DNA from: an uncultured Gammaproteobacteria bacterium
GTDB taxonomy: Bacteria; Pseudomonadota; Gammaproteobacteria; Steroidobacterales; Foliamicaceae
DNA length: 64,000 nt
NCBI GenBank assembly: GCA_951828235.1
Contig: OX639965.1
Coordinates: 310,001-374,000 of the forward strand
Direction: 5' to 3'
Part shown: in pieces, positions 26,027 through 37,787 of the stretch
Position numbering within the stretch: the stretch's first letter is position 1
Layout of the letters: each line of letters starts with the position of its first letter
Made by a program: the position numbers and the translations under genes
Notes under the pieces: model-generated
The model's database searches: none
The model's input: only the letters and a program-made list of their open reading frames with translations
Told to the model about the DNA's origin: nothing

Positions 26027-27790
26027 ATGAACATGCGATCTCAGTACTGCGGTGAACTCCGCGCCGATGCCGACGGACAACTGGTTCGGGTGTGTGGCTG
26101 GGTCAACGGCCTGCGCGACCACGGCGGCGTGATTTTTATCGATCTGCGCGACCGTGAGGGCATCCTGCAACTGGTGTGCAACCCCGACCAGGCGGACGTG
26201 TTCGCGGTTGCGGAAGCGGCGCGCGCGGAAAGCGTGCTCCAGGCTACCGGGCGCATCCGCATTCGCCCCGAGGGCACGGCCAATCCCGATCTGAAAACGG
26301 GCGAAGTCGAACTGGTGGCCGAAGCGCTGGAAATCCTCTCGGCCGCGCGCGACCTCCCCTTCCACCAGAGCGAGGGCGCCAGCGAGGAGCTGCGGCTGAA
26401 ATACCGCTACCTTGACCTGCGCCGGCCGGAAATGCTTGACCGGCTGCGCCTGCGCCACAAGGTTTTCGCCGCGATACGCGCGTTCCTGGACCAACGCGGC
26501 TTCGTGGACGTCGAAACGCCCATGCTGACCCGCGCCACACCGGAAGGCGCGCGCGATTTTCTTTCGCCGGCCCGCAACCGGCCCGGGCGCTTTTACGCCC
26601 TGCCCCAGTCCCCTCAGTTGTTCAAACAGTTGCTGATGATGTCGGGACTGGACCGCTACTATCAGATCGTGCGCTGCTTCCGCGACGAGGACCTGCGATC
26701 CGACCGCCAGCCCGAATTCACCCAGCTCGACGTGGAAATGTCGTTCGTGGAAGAAGAGGACGTCATCGGACTGATGGAGGCGCTGGTGCGCGAAGTGTTC
26801 TCCGGCGTACTCGACGTGGAACTACCCGACCCCTTCCCGCGCATGGCCTACGCCGAGGCGATGCAGCGATACGCCAGCGATGCGCCGGACCTGCGCAATC
26901 CCCTGGAACTCGTCGAGTTGAGCGCCGTATTCAAGGATGCGGAGTTCAAGGTTTTCTCCGGCCCGGCCCGGGACCCGGGTTGCCGCGTGGCGGCGCTGAA
27001 GATTCCCGGCGGCGGCGCGATGACCCGCCGGGAGCTCGACGAACTGACGCAATTCGTGCAGGCCATGGGCGCGAAGGGCATGGCCTGGATCAAGGCGGCC
27101 GAACCGGCGCGCGGCCGCGACGGCATGCAATCGCCGGTGCTCAAGTTTCTGGCCGACGAGGAGATCGCGGAGCTGCTTGAGAAGACCGGCCCCGCCGATG
27201 GCGACCTGCTGCTCTTCGGAGCGGGAGAGGCAGCCGTAGTAAACCGCACGCTGTCGGCCCTGCGCGACCGGCTCGGGCGGGAACGGGGCCTTATCGGCGG
27301 CGGCTGGGCGCCGGTCTGGATCACGGACTTCCCGGGATTCGAATTCGACAAAGACGAGAGCCGCTGGAAAGCGCTTCATCACCCCTTTACCGCTCCCGGC
27401 GTGTCGGCGCCGGCCGAGCTGCTCGAAAGTCCTGCTGATGCCTCCTCGCGCGCTTACGACCTGGTGCTGAACGGCCACGAGATCGGCGGCGGCTCGATAC
27501 GCATACACCAGCGGGACATGCAGGCCGCCGTGTTCGAATTGCTGGGGCTGTCGGCGGAACAGGCCGACCAGCAATTCGGGTTCTTCCTCAAGGCGCTGGA
27601 TTACGGCGTCCCTCCGCATGGCGGTATCGCCTTCGGCCTGGACCGCTGGGTCATGCTGATGGCCCAGGCCGAATCGATTCGCGAAGTGATCGCCTTTCCC
27701 AAGACGCAGTCCGGCGCCTGTCCGCTCACCGACGCGCCCGCCGCGGTCGAACCGCGGCAATTGCGCGAACTGGGCTTGAGGCCGTTATAA
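26027..27790 (+). CDS. aspS: Aspartyl-tRNA synthetase, apparently non-discriminating (Asp/Asn) type
   Basis: The 587-residue class IIb synthetase has an N-terminal OB anticodon-binding domain, motif 2 (CFRDEDLRSDRQPEFTQLD), the bacterial GAD insertion, and motif 3 (GIAFGLDRWVMLMA). It charges tRNA-Asp. In the anticodon domain it has His in GLRDHGGVIF (residue 32) and Gly in IRPEGTANPD (about 83), the pair reported for the non-discriminating enzyme of Pseudomonas; E. coli has Leu at the first site. This predicts charging of tRNA-Asn with Asp and repair by GatCAB. No gat genes are in the window. The start ATG at 26027 gives the usual N terminus. Confidence 0.96.
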   Translation: MNMRSQYCGELRADADGQLVRVCGWVNGLRDHGGVIFIDLRDREGILQLVCNPDQADVFAVAEAARAESVLQATGRIRIRPEGTANPDLKTGEVELVAEALEILSAARDLPFHQSEGASEELRLKYRYLDLRRPEMLDRLRLRHKVFAAIRAFLDQRGFVDVETPMLTRATPEGARDFLSPARNRPGRFYALPQSPQLFKQLLMMSGLDRYYQIVRCFRDEDLRSDRQPEFTQLDVEMSFVEEEDVIGLMEALVREVFSGVLDVELPDPFPRMAYAEAMQRYASDAPDLRNPLELVELSAVFKDAEFKVFSGPARDPGCRVAALKIPGGGAMTRRELDELTQFVQAMGAKGMAWIKAAEPARGRDGMQSPVLKFLADEEIAELLEKTGPADGDLLLFGAGEAAVVNRTLSALRDRLGRERGLIGGGWAPVWITDFPGFEFDKDESRWKALHHPFTAPGVSAPAELLESPADASSRAYDLVLNGHEIGGGSIRIHQRDMQAAVFELLGLSAEQADQQFGFFLKALDYGVPPHGGIAFGLDRWVMLMAQAESIREVIAFPKTQSGACPLTDAPAAVEPRQLRELGLRPL

Positions 27791-27826
27791 AATTTCTCCC
27801 GGCCCCAAGACTGTTTCACTGTTCCC

Positions 27827-28168
27827 ATGCCTATCTACGAATATGAATGCCGCGAGTGCGGGTACCGGCTGGACGCGCTGCAGAAGATGAGCGATCCGCC
27901 CTTGAACGATTGCCCCGAATGCAATCAGGCCGGCCTGAAGAAGCTCGTTTCGGCCCCGCACTTTCGGCTGAAGGGCAGCGGCTGGTACCAGACCGACTTC
28001 AAGAACAGCGGGCGGGACAAGCCGGACGGCGCGGGTAAGGACGCGGGCGGCGGCGAGAGCGGCAAGGCGGACGGCGCAAGCGAGACCGGCAAGGAAGGCA
28101 AAAAAGCCAAGGCGTCGGATGGCGCGCGCTCCGGTGAAGGTTCCGCATCCGGCGCCGAGGCCGCGTGA
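27827..28168 (+). CDS. FmdB-family zinc ribbon protein with disordered tail
   Basis: The 113-residue protein starts MPIYEYECRECGYRLDALQK and has two CxxC knuckles (CREC, residues 8-11, and CPEC, about 29-32) forming one zinc ribbon in the first 55 residues. The remaining half is a low-complexity Gly/Lys/Ser/Ala tail, probably disordered. FmdB-type proteins are small putative regulators of unknown molecular role. It lies 36 bp after aspS and 3 bp before the DUF502 gene, an arrangement common in gammaproteobacteria. The long tail is variable in this family. Confidence 0.88.
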   Translation: MPIYEYECRECGYRLDALQKMSDPPLNDCPECNQAGLKKLVSAPHFRLKGSGWYQTDFKNSGRDKPDGAGKDAGGGESGKADGASETGKEGKKAKASDGARSGEGSASGAEAA

Positions 28169-28171
28169 ACA

Positions 28172-28840
28172 GTGTTTAGGAACTGGTGGCCGCGCTTGCG
28201 AAGAGTGCTGGTTGCCGGAGTGCTGGTCTGGGTTCCGCTGGGAATCACGGTGATCCTGCTGCGGTTCCTGATCAATGTGGCTGACCAGACGCTTGAGTGG
28301 ATTCCGGAGCCCTACCGTCCCGAAGCACTACTCGGGCGTCAGATTCCGGGACTAGGCGTTGTGCTCAGCCTCTTGCTGCTGTTCGTCACCGGGCTGGTGG
28401 CGGCCAACGTGTTGGGCAAGCGCATAATCGGGTTCTGGGAAGCGGTGTTGCGCCGTATTCCAGTAGTCAAGACCATATACACGGCCGCCAAGGGCTTCCT
28501 GGAGATGGTCCTGAGCGGCAAGAGCGGCTCCTTCAGCCGGGTGCTGCTGATCGAATACCCGCGCAAGGGCATCTACTGCATCGCGTTCCAAACCTCCAGC
28601 ACGGTAGGCCAGCTCGCCGCACACACGCCGGACTCGGTGTGCGTCTTCGTGCCCACCACGCCGAACCCGACTTCCGGTTTCCTGGTGGTGGCCCCCGAGA
28701 AGGACCTGATTGCTCTGGACATGAGCGTGGAGGACGCGATCAAGCTCGTCGTCTCCGTGGGCGTCGTGGTGCCGGACCCGGACAATCTTCCCCGTGCCGA
28801 TGACGATGCCCCGGCGGAGCGCGCCAGCGGTGAGGCATGA
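28172..28840 (+). CDS. DUF502 family inner-membrane protein
   Basis: The 222-residue product has two transmembrane helices (about residues 11-36 and 62-84) and the family motif IPVVKTIYTAAKGFLEMVL (about 98-116), followed by a soluble domain rich in beta strands (SRVLLIEYPRKGIYCIAF). DUF502 proteins are widespread, with no established function. The start is a GTG three bases after the FmdB stop; its stop overlaps the glycosyltransferase ATG as ATGA. An acidic C-terminal tail ends the protein. It is part of aspS-fmdB-DUF502-glycosyltransferase. Confidence 0.88.
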   Translation: MFRNWWPRLRRVLVAGVLVWVPLGITVILLRFLINVADQTLEWIPEPYRPEALLGRQIPGLGVVLSLLLLFVTGLVAANVLGKRIIGFWEAVLRRIPVVKTIYTAAKGFLEMVLSGKSGSFSRVLLIEYPRKGIYCIAFQTSSTVGQLAAHTPDSVCVFVPTTPNPTSGFLVVAPEKDLIALDMSVEDAIKLVVSVGVVVPDPDNLPRADDDAPAERASGEA

Positions 28841-29673
28841 GCAAAAGGCCGTGTGACGTAACGGTCATTTTCAGCACCTACCGGCAGCCCGAGTGGCTGA
28901 AAAAGACGCTTTGCGGCTTCGCCCATCAGACCCATCGCGACTTTGAAGTCATCGTGGCCGATGACGGCTCCGGCGAAGACACGGCCGAAGTCATACGCAC
29001 TGCGCGAAACGCCACCGGGCTTGAGATCAGGCATGTTTGGCAGCGGGACCATGGCTTTCGCAAGTGCCGGATACTGAACAAGGCCATCGCCGCCACCCGC
29101 GGCGAGTACCTGATATTTACCGACGGAGACTGCATTCCCCAGCCGGAATTCGTGGCACGGCATCTGGACCTCTCCGAACCGCGGCGCTTCCTCTCCGGCG
29201 GACTGCTGCGACTGCCGCTTGGGCTGTCCCACAACATCCAGGCGGACGACATCGCGGCAGGCAACTGTTTCTCCGCGTCATGGCTGCGCGGTCGCGGCAT
29301 GCCGCTGACGCACAAGCTGCTCAAGCTCACCGCCGGCAGTGGCTTCGGTGCGGTGCTGGACCGCATCTCCCCGGCCGCCGCCAGCTGGAACGGTCATAAC
29401 GCGTCGGGCTGGAAGGCCGACATCCTTGCCGCCAACGGTTTCGACGAGCGCATGGGCTACGGGGGAGAGGACCGGGAACTGGGCGAGCGCCTGGAGAATG
29501 CGGGCATCCGCGGCAAGCGCATCCGCCACCACGTCACCTGCCTGCACCTGGACCATCCCCGCGGCTACGTCGATCCCCGGGCGCGCGCCGCCAACCTCGC
29601 CATCCGCCGGGAAACCCGCCGCACGCGCCGCACCCGTACCGCGCACGGCATCGCGCAACTGAAAGCCGCTTAG
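28837..29673 (+). CDS. Family 2 glycosyltransferase
   Basis: The 278-residue protein has a GT-A fold: VTVIFSTYRQPEWLKKTL (residues 8-25), IVADDGSGEDTAEVI and the metal-binding DXD-like IFTDGDCIPQPEFV (about 92-105). A galactosyltransferase-type C-terminal region with GYGGEDRELGERL (about 208-220) follows, where the Glu-Asp pair is the likely catalytic base region. It probably transfers a sugar to an envelope polysaccharide; donor and acceptor are unknown. The ATG overlaps the DUF502 stop. Its stop overlaps the stop of the converging M16 peptidase gene by 4 bp. Confidence 0.88.
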   Translation: MSKRPCDVTVIFSTYRQPEWLKKTLCGFAHQTHRDFEVIVADDGSGEDTAEVIRTARNATGLEIRHVWQRDHGFRKCRILNKAIAATRGEYLIFTDGDCIPQPEFVARHLDLSEPRRFLSGGLLRLPLGLSHNIQADDIAAGNCFSASWLRGRGMPLTHKLLKLTAGSGFGAVLDRISPAAASWNGHNASGWKADILAANGFDERMGYGGEDRELGERLENAGIRGKRIRHHVTCLHLDHPRGYVDPRARAANLAIRRETRRTRRTRTAHGIAQLKAA

Positions 29674-32456
29674 GACCCCGCGGCCGGTGCGGACGCGCCG
29701 GCTTCGGCCTTGGCCTTGTCGCCACCGATAAGAATCACGAAGTCATCCGGACTGTAGTACTTGCGGAAGGTCTCGTTGACGCTCTCGAGCGTGAGCCCCC
29801 TGTAGCGCTCGTGCATCGCTCCATACCACCCGGCATCGAGACCGTGTTCCGCCCCGGATCTCAGGATTCCCGCCAGCGCTCCGTCACTGGACCACCGGCT
29901 CAGGTCACCTGAAATCGCGCCGTCCACGGCGTCCTGAAGCTCCTCGGCGGTGAAACCGTCGTCAAGGACGCGCTGTAATTCCTCCAGCGCCCCGCCCCTG
30001 ACCTTCGAGAGGTTCTCCGGGGCCGCGATGGCCTGAATAAAGAGCGTGCCGCTGTCGTCTCCCTCGCGGCTGGACGCGTTCATGCCGCCTCCCGCGCCGT
30101 ACGACCAGCCTTCTTTCTGGCGCAGGCGATTGATCAGCCGGTTGCTCAAGCCCCCGCCGCCGAAAATGCGCGTGCCGATGGCCAGCGCGGCATAGTCGGA
30201 ATCGCGAACGTTGAGGGGAATCGGCCGTGCGGCAACCAGGATCCCGTTGGCCTTGTCCGGCGTATCCAGCCATTCCTGCTGCGCCTGCACTGAATGGTGG
30301 TGGTTTGGCGCCGCCACATAATCCACCGCTGCCTCCCAATCGCCGAAGTATTCATTAAGGCGCCCTGCCAAAGCCGCGGCATCAACATTGCCCACGGCTG
30401 TTGCGATCGCTCCCTTGAATCCGACGTGGGATTTCCAGAATTCGGCCAGGGCGTCCCGGTTCATGTTGCGGATCATTTCCTCCTGCTCGTCCAGGTCCAT
30501 GGCGTAGCGGAAATGGTCCGGTCCGTACGGGCTCAGGGCCTTCGAAAGTGCAATCGAGACCACGCTTTGCGGTTGGCCGCGCGCGCCCGCAATGCCCGCC
30601 AGCGCGGAGCGCTTGACTTCTTCGAGCTGGTCGGGGTCGAAGACCGGTTCCAGCAGCACGTGCGCCATGAGCGCCAGCGCCTCGTCAAAATTGTCCTCGT
30701 CGGTCGTGAGCGTGGCACCAATGGTCTGGCCACCGGCGCCGACGCCCAGACTGCTCTTCAGCCGGTTCCATTCCGTAGCCAGCTGGTCGCGCGTGTAGCG
30801 TGTCGTGCCGCGTTGCAGTTGGCCGACCGCGTAACCGGGCACGCCGTGCTTGCCCGCCAGACTCTCTTCACTGCCGAAAAACAGGTTCAGCGAGACGATG
30901 ATCTGGTCGCCGCGCGACTTCTTCTCGATCGCCCAGAGCGAGCCGCCGCCGGCCAACTCTTGCTTGACGGTGCGGGCGCCGATGTTCTCCGGTGTGGGAA
31001 CGAATTCTTCGCCCGCGCTCACAGACTGCCGACCCGCCATGGCGGCCAGTTCTTCGGTCTGGTCGCCGCGGGAAGCCACCAGGGCCCGGTCCGGGCTCTC
31101 GGTGGGGACGAACATGCCTGCGGTGCGGTTGCTGCGCTTGAAGTGCTGCGCCGCCGCCGCGTTCAGATCTTCAAGGGTAACCGCATCCAGTTGGTCCTTG
31201 TAGAGGAACAGGTAACGCCAATCGCCCGAGGCGATGCTCTCGGAGAGCCTGTTGGCGAGAAAGCCGACGCTCTTGATGGCGTTGTCATAGGCGGAAACCA
31301 GGGCGAGTCGCGCCCACTCCAGTTCCTCTTCCGTAATCGGTTCCTGGGCAATGCCTTCCGCGACCTCCAGCAAAGTGTCGAGCACCACTTGCGCGTCGCC
31401 ATCTACCGGCACAGTCGCGCTCAGGGAAAAGAGTCCCGGAAACGCAAAGGAATCTGCGCGTGCGCTCGCGCCGGCGGCAATTCCCGGTTCGATCATCTTG
31501 CGGTACAGCCGTCCGCGGCTGGAATCGGACAGGATCCGCGCCACCACGCCCAGCGCCGTATTTTCCGCCGTAGCCCCTGCGGGAATGTGATAGGCCGCCA
31601 TGACCTGGCTCTGCTCTCCTACCCGCCTCAGGGTCACCAGGCGCTCGCCGTCCTGGACCGGCTCGACGGTGTAGATGCTGGGCAACTCGCGATCCGGCGC
31701 CGGAATCGCGCCGAAGGAGTCGGCGATGATGGCGGCGGTTTGCCGGGGATCAAAATCGCCGGCCACGATCAGCGTGGCGTTGTCGGGCTGATAATGCATC
31801 CGGTAAAAAGCCTGCAGGCGTCCGATGTCCACGCCCTCGACGTCCGAACGCGCGCCGATCGTCGAGTTCCCATAGTTGTGCCACTCGAAAGCTGCGGCCC
31901 GGACGCGCTGATCCAGCATCCTTCCCGGGCTGTTCTCGCCGCGCTCCATTTCGTTGCGCACTACGGAGAATTCGGATTGCAGATCTTCGTAGGCGATGAA
32001 CGAATTGACCATGCGGTCGGCTTCCATGCGCAAGGCCCATTCCAGGTTGTCTTCGGTGGGTTCGAAGCTCTCGAAGTAATTGGTCCGGTCCAGCCAGGTG
32101 GTGCCGTTGAATCCCATGCCGCGCTCGTTGAAGACCTTTGGAATGTCGGGGTTGTCCGGCGTGCCCTTGAACAGCAGGTGTTCCAGCAGGTGGGCCATTC
32201 CGGTTTCGCCGTAGTTCTCGTGCATGGAACCCACGTGGTAGGTCACGTTGACTGTCACCCGGGCCTGAGCATTATCGGGAAACAGCAGCACCTGCAGTCC
32301 ATTGGGTAGCGAGTACTCGTGTATTCCTTCCACGCTCGTGACATACTCGAACCCGCCATCTCCGGCGGAAATGTCCAGCGGGTCGTCCGCCAGCGTGGCA
32401 GCCGGCAGCGCCAGCACCAGTAAAACGAGCATGAACTTCTTGCTTAATCTTTGCAT
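29670..32456 (-). CDS. M16-family zinc metallopeptidase, two-lobed, exported
   Basis: The 928-residue protein has a signal peptide (KKFMLVLLVLALPAATLADD) and two M16 repeats. The N-terminal repeat carries the inverted zinc motif HLLEH (residues 89-93), with downstream glutamates in EFSVVRNEMERGEN. The C-terminal repeat lacks the zinc motif and has the substrate-binding pair seen as NRLINRLRQKEGWSYGAGG. This is the organisation of the pitrilysin-like, mostly periplasmic peptidases that degrade unfolded peptides. The ATG has a strong ribosome site (GGAGGG seven bases upstream). A short GC-rich hairpin lies between the clpB stop and this gene. Confidence 0.93.
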   Translation of the reverse strand: MQRLSKKFMLVLLVLALPAATLADDPLDISAGDGGFEYVTSVEGIHEYSLPNGLQVLLFPDNAQARVTVNVTYHVGSMHENYGETGMAHLLEHLLFKGTPDNPDIPKVFNERGMGFNGTTWLDRTNYFESFEPTEDNLEWALRMEADRMVNSFIAYEDLQSEFSVVRNEMERGENSPGRMLDQRVRAAAFEWHNYGNSTIGARSDVEGVDIGRLQAFYRMHYQPDNATLIVAGDFDPRQTAAIIADSFGAIPAPDRELPSIYTVEPVQDGERLVTLRRVGEQSQVMAAYHIPAGATAENTALGVVARILSDSSRGRLYRKMIEPGIAAGASARADSFAFPGLFSLSATVPVDGDAQVVLDTLLEVAEGIAQEPITEEELEWARLALVSAYDNAIKSVGFLANRLSESIASGDWRYLFLYKDQLDAVTLEDLNAAAAQHFKRSNRTAGMFVPTESPDRALVASRGDQTEELAAMAGRQSVSAGEEFVPTPENIGARTVKQELAGGGSLWAIEKKSRGDQIIVSLNLFFGSEESLAGKHGVPGYAVGQLQRGTTRYTRDQLATEWNRLKSSLGVGAGGQTIGATLTTDEDNFDEALALMAHVLLEPVFDPDQLEEVKRSALAGIAGARGQPQSVVSIALSKALSPYGPDHFRYAMDLDEQEEMIRNMNRDALAEFWKSHVGFKGAIATAVGNVDAAALAGRLNEYFGDWEAAVDYVAAPNHHHSVQAQQEWLDTPDKANGILVAARPIPLNVRDSDYAALAIGTRIFGGGGLSNRLINRLRQKEGWSYGAGGGMNASSREGDDSGTLFIQAIAAPENLSKVRGGALEELQRVLDDGFTAEELQDAVDGAISGDLSRWSSDGALAGILRSGAEHGLDAGWYGAMHERYRGLTLESVNETFRKYYSPDDFVILIGGDKAKAEAGASAPAAGS

Positions 32457-32561
32457 TGCTTGATCCCTCCGAACATCATCGTCAAATACATGTCCGATGC
32501 GACGGTCCGCGTAAACGTTTCAGCATTTTCAATCCCGCGGCAGAACCGCAGGGCCGATATC

Positions 32562-35153
<2,592 letters not shown>

Positions 35154-35160
35154 GACCGGG

Positions 35161-35189
35161 ATATAGCGCCCGGCGGCGCGAATTCAACC
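35161..35189 (-). promoter_or_regulatory. Candidate heat-shock (sigma32) promoter of clpB
   Basis: On the minus strand GGTTGAA (35183-35189) is followed after 14 bases by CGCTATAT (35161-35168), close to the sigma32 pattern TTGAA then CCCCATAT (six of eight in the -10). The -35 overlaps the pgeF stop codon. The predicted transcript would start within a few bases of the clpB ATG at 35153, and no Shine-Dalgarno is present, so a leaderless or near-leaderless message is implied. Confidence 0.5.
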
Positions 35190-35882
35190 GCCGCGGTCCA
35201 GCCAGATAAAGGTGGCGTGCCGGGCGGAGCCGCCGTCGCGGCGGTAGGAATAAAAGCGGTCGTGATCGGAAAACGTGCACCAGCGCGCACCGTACACGCG
35301 CGTTATCCCGAGCCTGCGCAACTGATGCCGCGCCAGACCGGCCAGGTCGAACAGCCAGTGCGTGGTGTCCCTGCGGGCAAAGAACTGCGCCGAATCCGGC
35401 GTGCTCGTAGTGACTGCCCAAAAGACATCGGCGCCGACTTCGTAAGCCGGCCCGCCGATACCGGGACCGATCCACGCCATGAGGTCCGGCGCCCCGATCC
35501 CCTTGGCGCCGCCCTCGCACAGCGCGCTCACAGTCGCCTCGATCACGCCTGAAGCAAGGCCGTGCCAGCCGGCGTGGGCCGCGCCCACACGGGTCCCGGC
35601 ATCGTCGCACAACAGGATAGGCAGGCAGTCGGCCGTGCGCAGCATGCACGCCTTGCCCGCGGTAAAGGCCACGCAGCCGTCCGCTCTTGCTTCGGTCCAG
35701 TCGCCGTCTGCGTCCACCACTTCCCTGCCGTGAACCTGCGACAGCCAGCGCGGGTCGCCCGGGACCCGCAGCATCCGCCACGCCTCGCCGGGACTCAAGC
35801 CGCGCAGGGTGCTGGCGGCGTGAACCGGCCGGGGCGCCGGCCATTCAGGACGAATCAACCGCTCCACGAAAATTCGTCCCAT
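35184..35882 (-). CDS. pgeF: PgeF/YfiH laccase-domain protein (peptidoglycan editing factor)
   Basis: The 232-residue protein shows the DUF152 metal-site motifs SQVHGREVVDAD (about residues 48-59), TADCLPILLCDD (about 83-94) and AAHAGWHGLASGV (about 100-112), with C-terminal CTFSDHDRFYSYRRDG. In E. coli the protein removes wrongly placed serine residues from peptidoglycan precursors; purine nucleoside phosphorylase activity has also been described for the family. Compared with YfiH, the segment between STLRG and the QVHG motif is about 24 residues shorter. The start overlaps the rluD end by 28 bp. Gene order matches E. coli. Confidence 0.9.
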   Translation of the reverse strand: MGRIFVERLIRPEWPAPRPVHAASTLRGLSPGEAWRMLRVPGDPRWLSQVHGREVVDADGDWTEARADGCVAFTAGKACMLRTADCLPILLCDDAGTRVGAAHAGWHGLASGVIEATVSALCEGGAKGIGAPDLMAWIGPGIGGPAYEVGADVFWAVTTSTPDSAQFFARRDTTHWLFDLAGLARHQLRRLGITRVYGARWCTFSDHDRFYSYRRDGGSARHATFIWLDRGG

Positions 35883-36793
35883 TCACGCTGCTCTCCCGCC
35901 AGACGCGTCAGCAGACCTCGTATGTCGTCGGGCAACGGAGCCTCGAAGGCGCATTCCCGATCCGTCGCCGGGTGCATTGCCTCGAGCCGGGCGGCATGCA
36001 GCGCCGGACGGTCAAACCCGGTTCCGCCCCGGGAATAAAGGAAGTCTCCGGCCAGCGGATACCCGGCGTGCGCCAGATGGGCCCGAATCTGATGCGTGCG
36101 CCCGGTCTCCAGGCGGACCGCGACAAACGCGTTGTCGCGAAAGCGCTCAAGAACGCGAAAATGCGTAATGGCCCTGCGCCCGCCGGGACGCACGGCCATA
36201 CGCAGGCGGTCGCGCGGATGCCGCCCCAACGGCTGGTCTATGGTCCCGCCGGCCACCGGACAGCCGCGCGTTACCGCCCGGTATTCGCGGCCGATCCGCC
36301 TGGCCTGCAGATCCCGGGTAAGCCTCTGGTGCGCAGCGGCCGTGCGGGCCACCAGCAGTAGTCCGGTGGTGCCTGCATCCAGCCGGTGCACCAGCCCGAA
36401 GCGCGGCACAGCCTGAAGTTCCGGGAATCGGTGCAGCAAACCGTTCTGCAGCGTGCCGCCGGAATTCCCGGCGCCGGGATGCACGACCAGGCCGGCGGGC
36501 TTGTTCACCACGATCAGGTCGGGGTCCGCATGGTGCACGTCAAACTCCACGAACTCCGGCTCCACCGCACCCGCCGCCGCCAGTTCCCCGCGAATCTCGT
36601 ATGCCTGTCCCGTTTGCACCGGGGAACGGGGCCGCAATGGACTGCCATTCTCCTCGCTGACCTGCCCGCGCTCTATCCAGGATTTGATCAGGCTGCGCGA
36701 ATAATCCGGCAAGAGTCTCGCCAGCGCCGAATCCAGCCGCCGGCCCGCGAGATTCTCGGGTATCACCACCCGTTCTTGCACAAGTCGCTTCAT
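35855..36793 (-). CDS. rluD: 23S rRNA pseudouridine(1911/1915/1917) synthase RluD
   Basis: From the ATG at 36793 the product has 312 residues. An S4 RNA-binding domain (about 16-80, with [18 protein letters not shown]) is followed by the RluA-family catalytic core containing GLVHRLDAGTTGLLLVA with the catalytic aspartate, and the motif GRTHQIRAHLAHAGYPLAGD. The assignment to RluD rests on gene order with bamD, pgeF and clpB. It modifies helix 69 of 23S rRNA. A longer frame upstream lacks family similarity. The gene is divergent from bamD with 187 bp between start codons. Confidence 0.93.
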   Translation of the reverse strand: MKRLVQERVVIPENLAGRRLDSALARLLPDYSRSLIKSWIERGQVSEENGSPLRPRSPVQTGQAYEIRGELAAAGAVEPEFVEFDVHHADPDLIVVNKPAGLVVHPGAGNSGGTLQNGLLHRFPELQAVPRFGLVHRLDAGTTGLLLVARTAAAHQRLTRDLQARRIGREYRAVTRGCPVAGGTIDQPLGRHPRDRLRMAVRPGGRRAITHFRVLERFRDNAFVAVRLETGRTHQIRAHLAHAGYPLAGDFLYSRGGTGFDRPALHAARLEAMHPATDRECAFEAPLPDDIRGLLTRLAGEQREWDEFSWSG

Positions 36794-36929
36794 CGAACCA
36801 CAGTCCACATCTCCGCATCTTCGCAGAAAAAACTCGCGCCGGTGGCGATACTCGCGGATGTGAGCCCGCATGTCTGTTCCCTTCCAGTGACGCAGGCGCC
36901 AGACGGCTCTGCAGAATTGAAGGCTGGGG

Positions 36930-36959
36930 CTGACATGCTGCCGGGGCGCTCGTTATACT
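36930..36959 (+). promoter_or_regulatory. Sigma70-type promoter of bamD
   Basis: CTGACA (36930-36935) and TATACT (36954-36959) are separated by 18 bases, each matching five of six consensus bases. Transcription would start near 36966, about 15 bases before the chosen bamD ATG. Confidence 0.6.
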
Positions 36960-36980
36960 GCACGCTTGTCCGCAGCGAGA

Positions 36981-37787
36981 ATGTTCTTGCGCACCGAAAT
37001 GATCTCAGCTCGCAACTTCGCCGGGATTCTGCTCGTGGCGGCAGCCTGTGCCGCGCTGGCCGGCTGTGGCCGGGGCGACGAACGCGACGAACTCTCGGCA
37101 GCCAACGTACTGTACGAGCGCGGGCACGCCGCGCTTGAAGGCGGGGACTACCGCAAGGCCCTGCGTTTCCTCGGCACGCTCAAGGCGCGCTTTCCATTCA
37201 ACCCGCAAACCCGCCAGGCTCAACTTGAGATCATCTATTGCCACTACCGGCTGAACGACCAGGACAGCGCGGTGGAGGCGGCGCGCGAGTTCGAACGCGA
37301 GAATCCGCGCCACCCGAATGTCGACTACGCCATCTACATGCGCGGCCTGGCCCTGTTTGCGCGCCAGCCCGGACGTTTCGGACGCCTGTTCCGGATCGAC
37401 TACTCGCGGCGGCCCGTCCTTTCCGCCGGCGAATCATTCGACGCCTTTACGCAGTTGACCACGCGATATCCCGACAGCGAGTATGCCGCCGACTCCCGGC
37501 GACGCATGGTGTACCTGCGTAACCGCATGGCCCGCTACGAAAACCATGTGGCGGACTACTATCTGCGCCGGGGCGCCTGGATCGCCGCCGCGAACCGGGC
37601 CCGGTTCGCAATCGACAACTACCATGGATCGCCCGAGATCGCCGACTCGCTCAAGATCCTGGTCAGAGCGTACCGGAGGATCGGGATGGACGACCTGGCG
37701 ACGGGCGCCGAGCAGATGCTGGCTACGAACTTTCCTGGCGAGCAGGTTGACGAGGAGCGGCGGCGGCGGCGCTTTTTCTTCTTCTAG
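36981..37787 (+). CDS. bamD: Outer-membrane assembly lipoprotein BamD
   Basis: The 268-residue product has a lipoprotein signal ending in the lipobox LAGC (Cys29 from this start), so it is acylated and sent to the outer membrane by Lol. TPR-like helices follow: SAANVLYERGHAALEGGDYRKALRFL, then the conserved region around FPFNPQTRQAQLEIIYCHY and DYAIYMRGLALF (fragments quoted separately). BamD is the essential scaffold of the Bam complex that inserts beta-barrel proteins. I chose the ATG at 36981; ATG 36999 also works and a TTG lies at 36966. The tail is a run of arginines and phenylalanines (ERRRRRRFFFF). A long palindrome begins at the stop codon. Confidence 0.92.
   Translation: MFLRTEMISARNFAGILLVAAACAALAGCGRGDERDELSAANVLYERGHAALEGGDYRKALRFLGTLKARFPFNPQTRQAQLEIIYCHYRLNDQDSAVEAAREFERENPRHPNVDYAIYMRGLALFARQPGRFGRLFRIDYSRRPVLSAGESFDAFTQLTTRYPDSEYAADSRRRMVYLRNRMARYENHVADYYLRRGAWIAAANRARFAIDNYHGSPEIADSLKILVRAYRRIGMDDLATGAEQMLATNFPGEQVDEERRRRRFFFF

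Noticed and set aside
30294..32309. Open frame of 671 codons on the plus strand
   Set aside because: Antisense shadow of the M16 peptidase gene.
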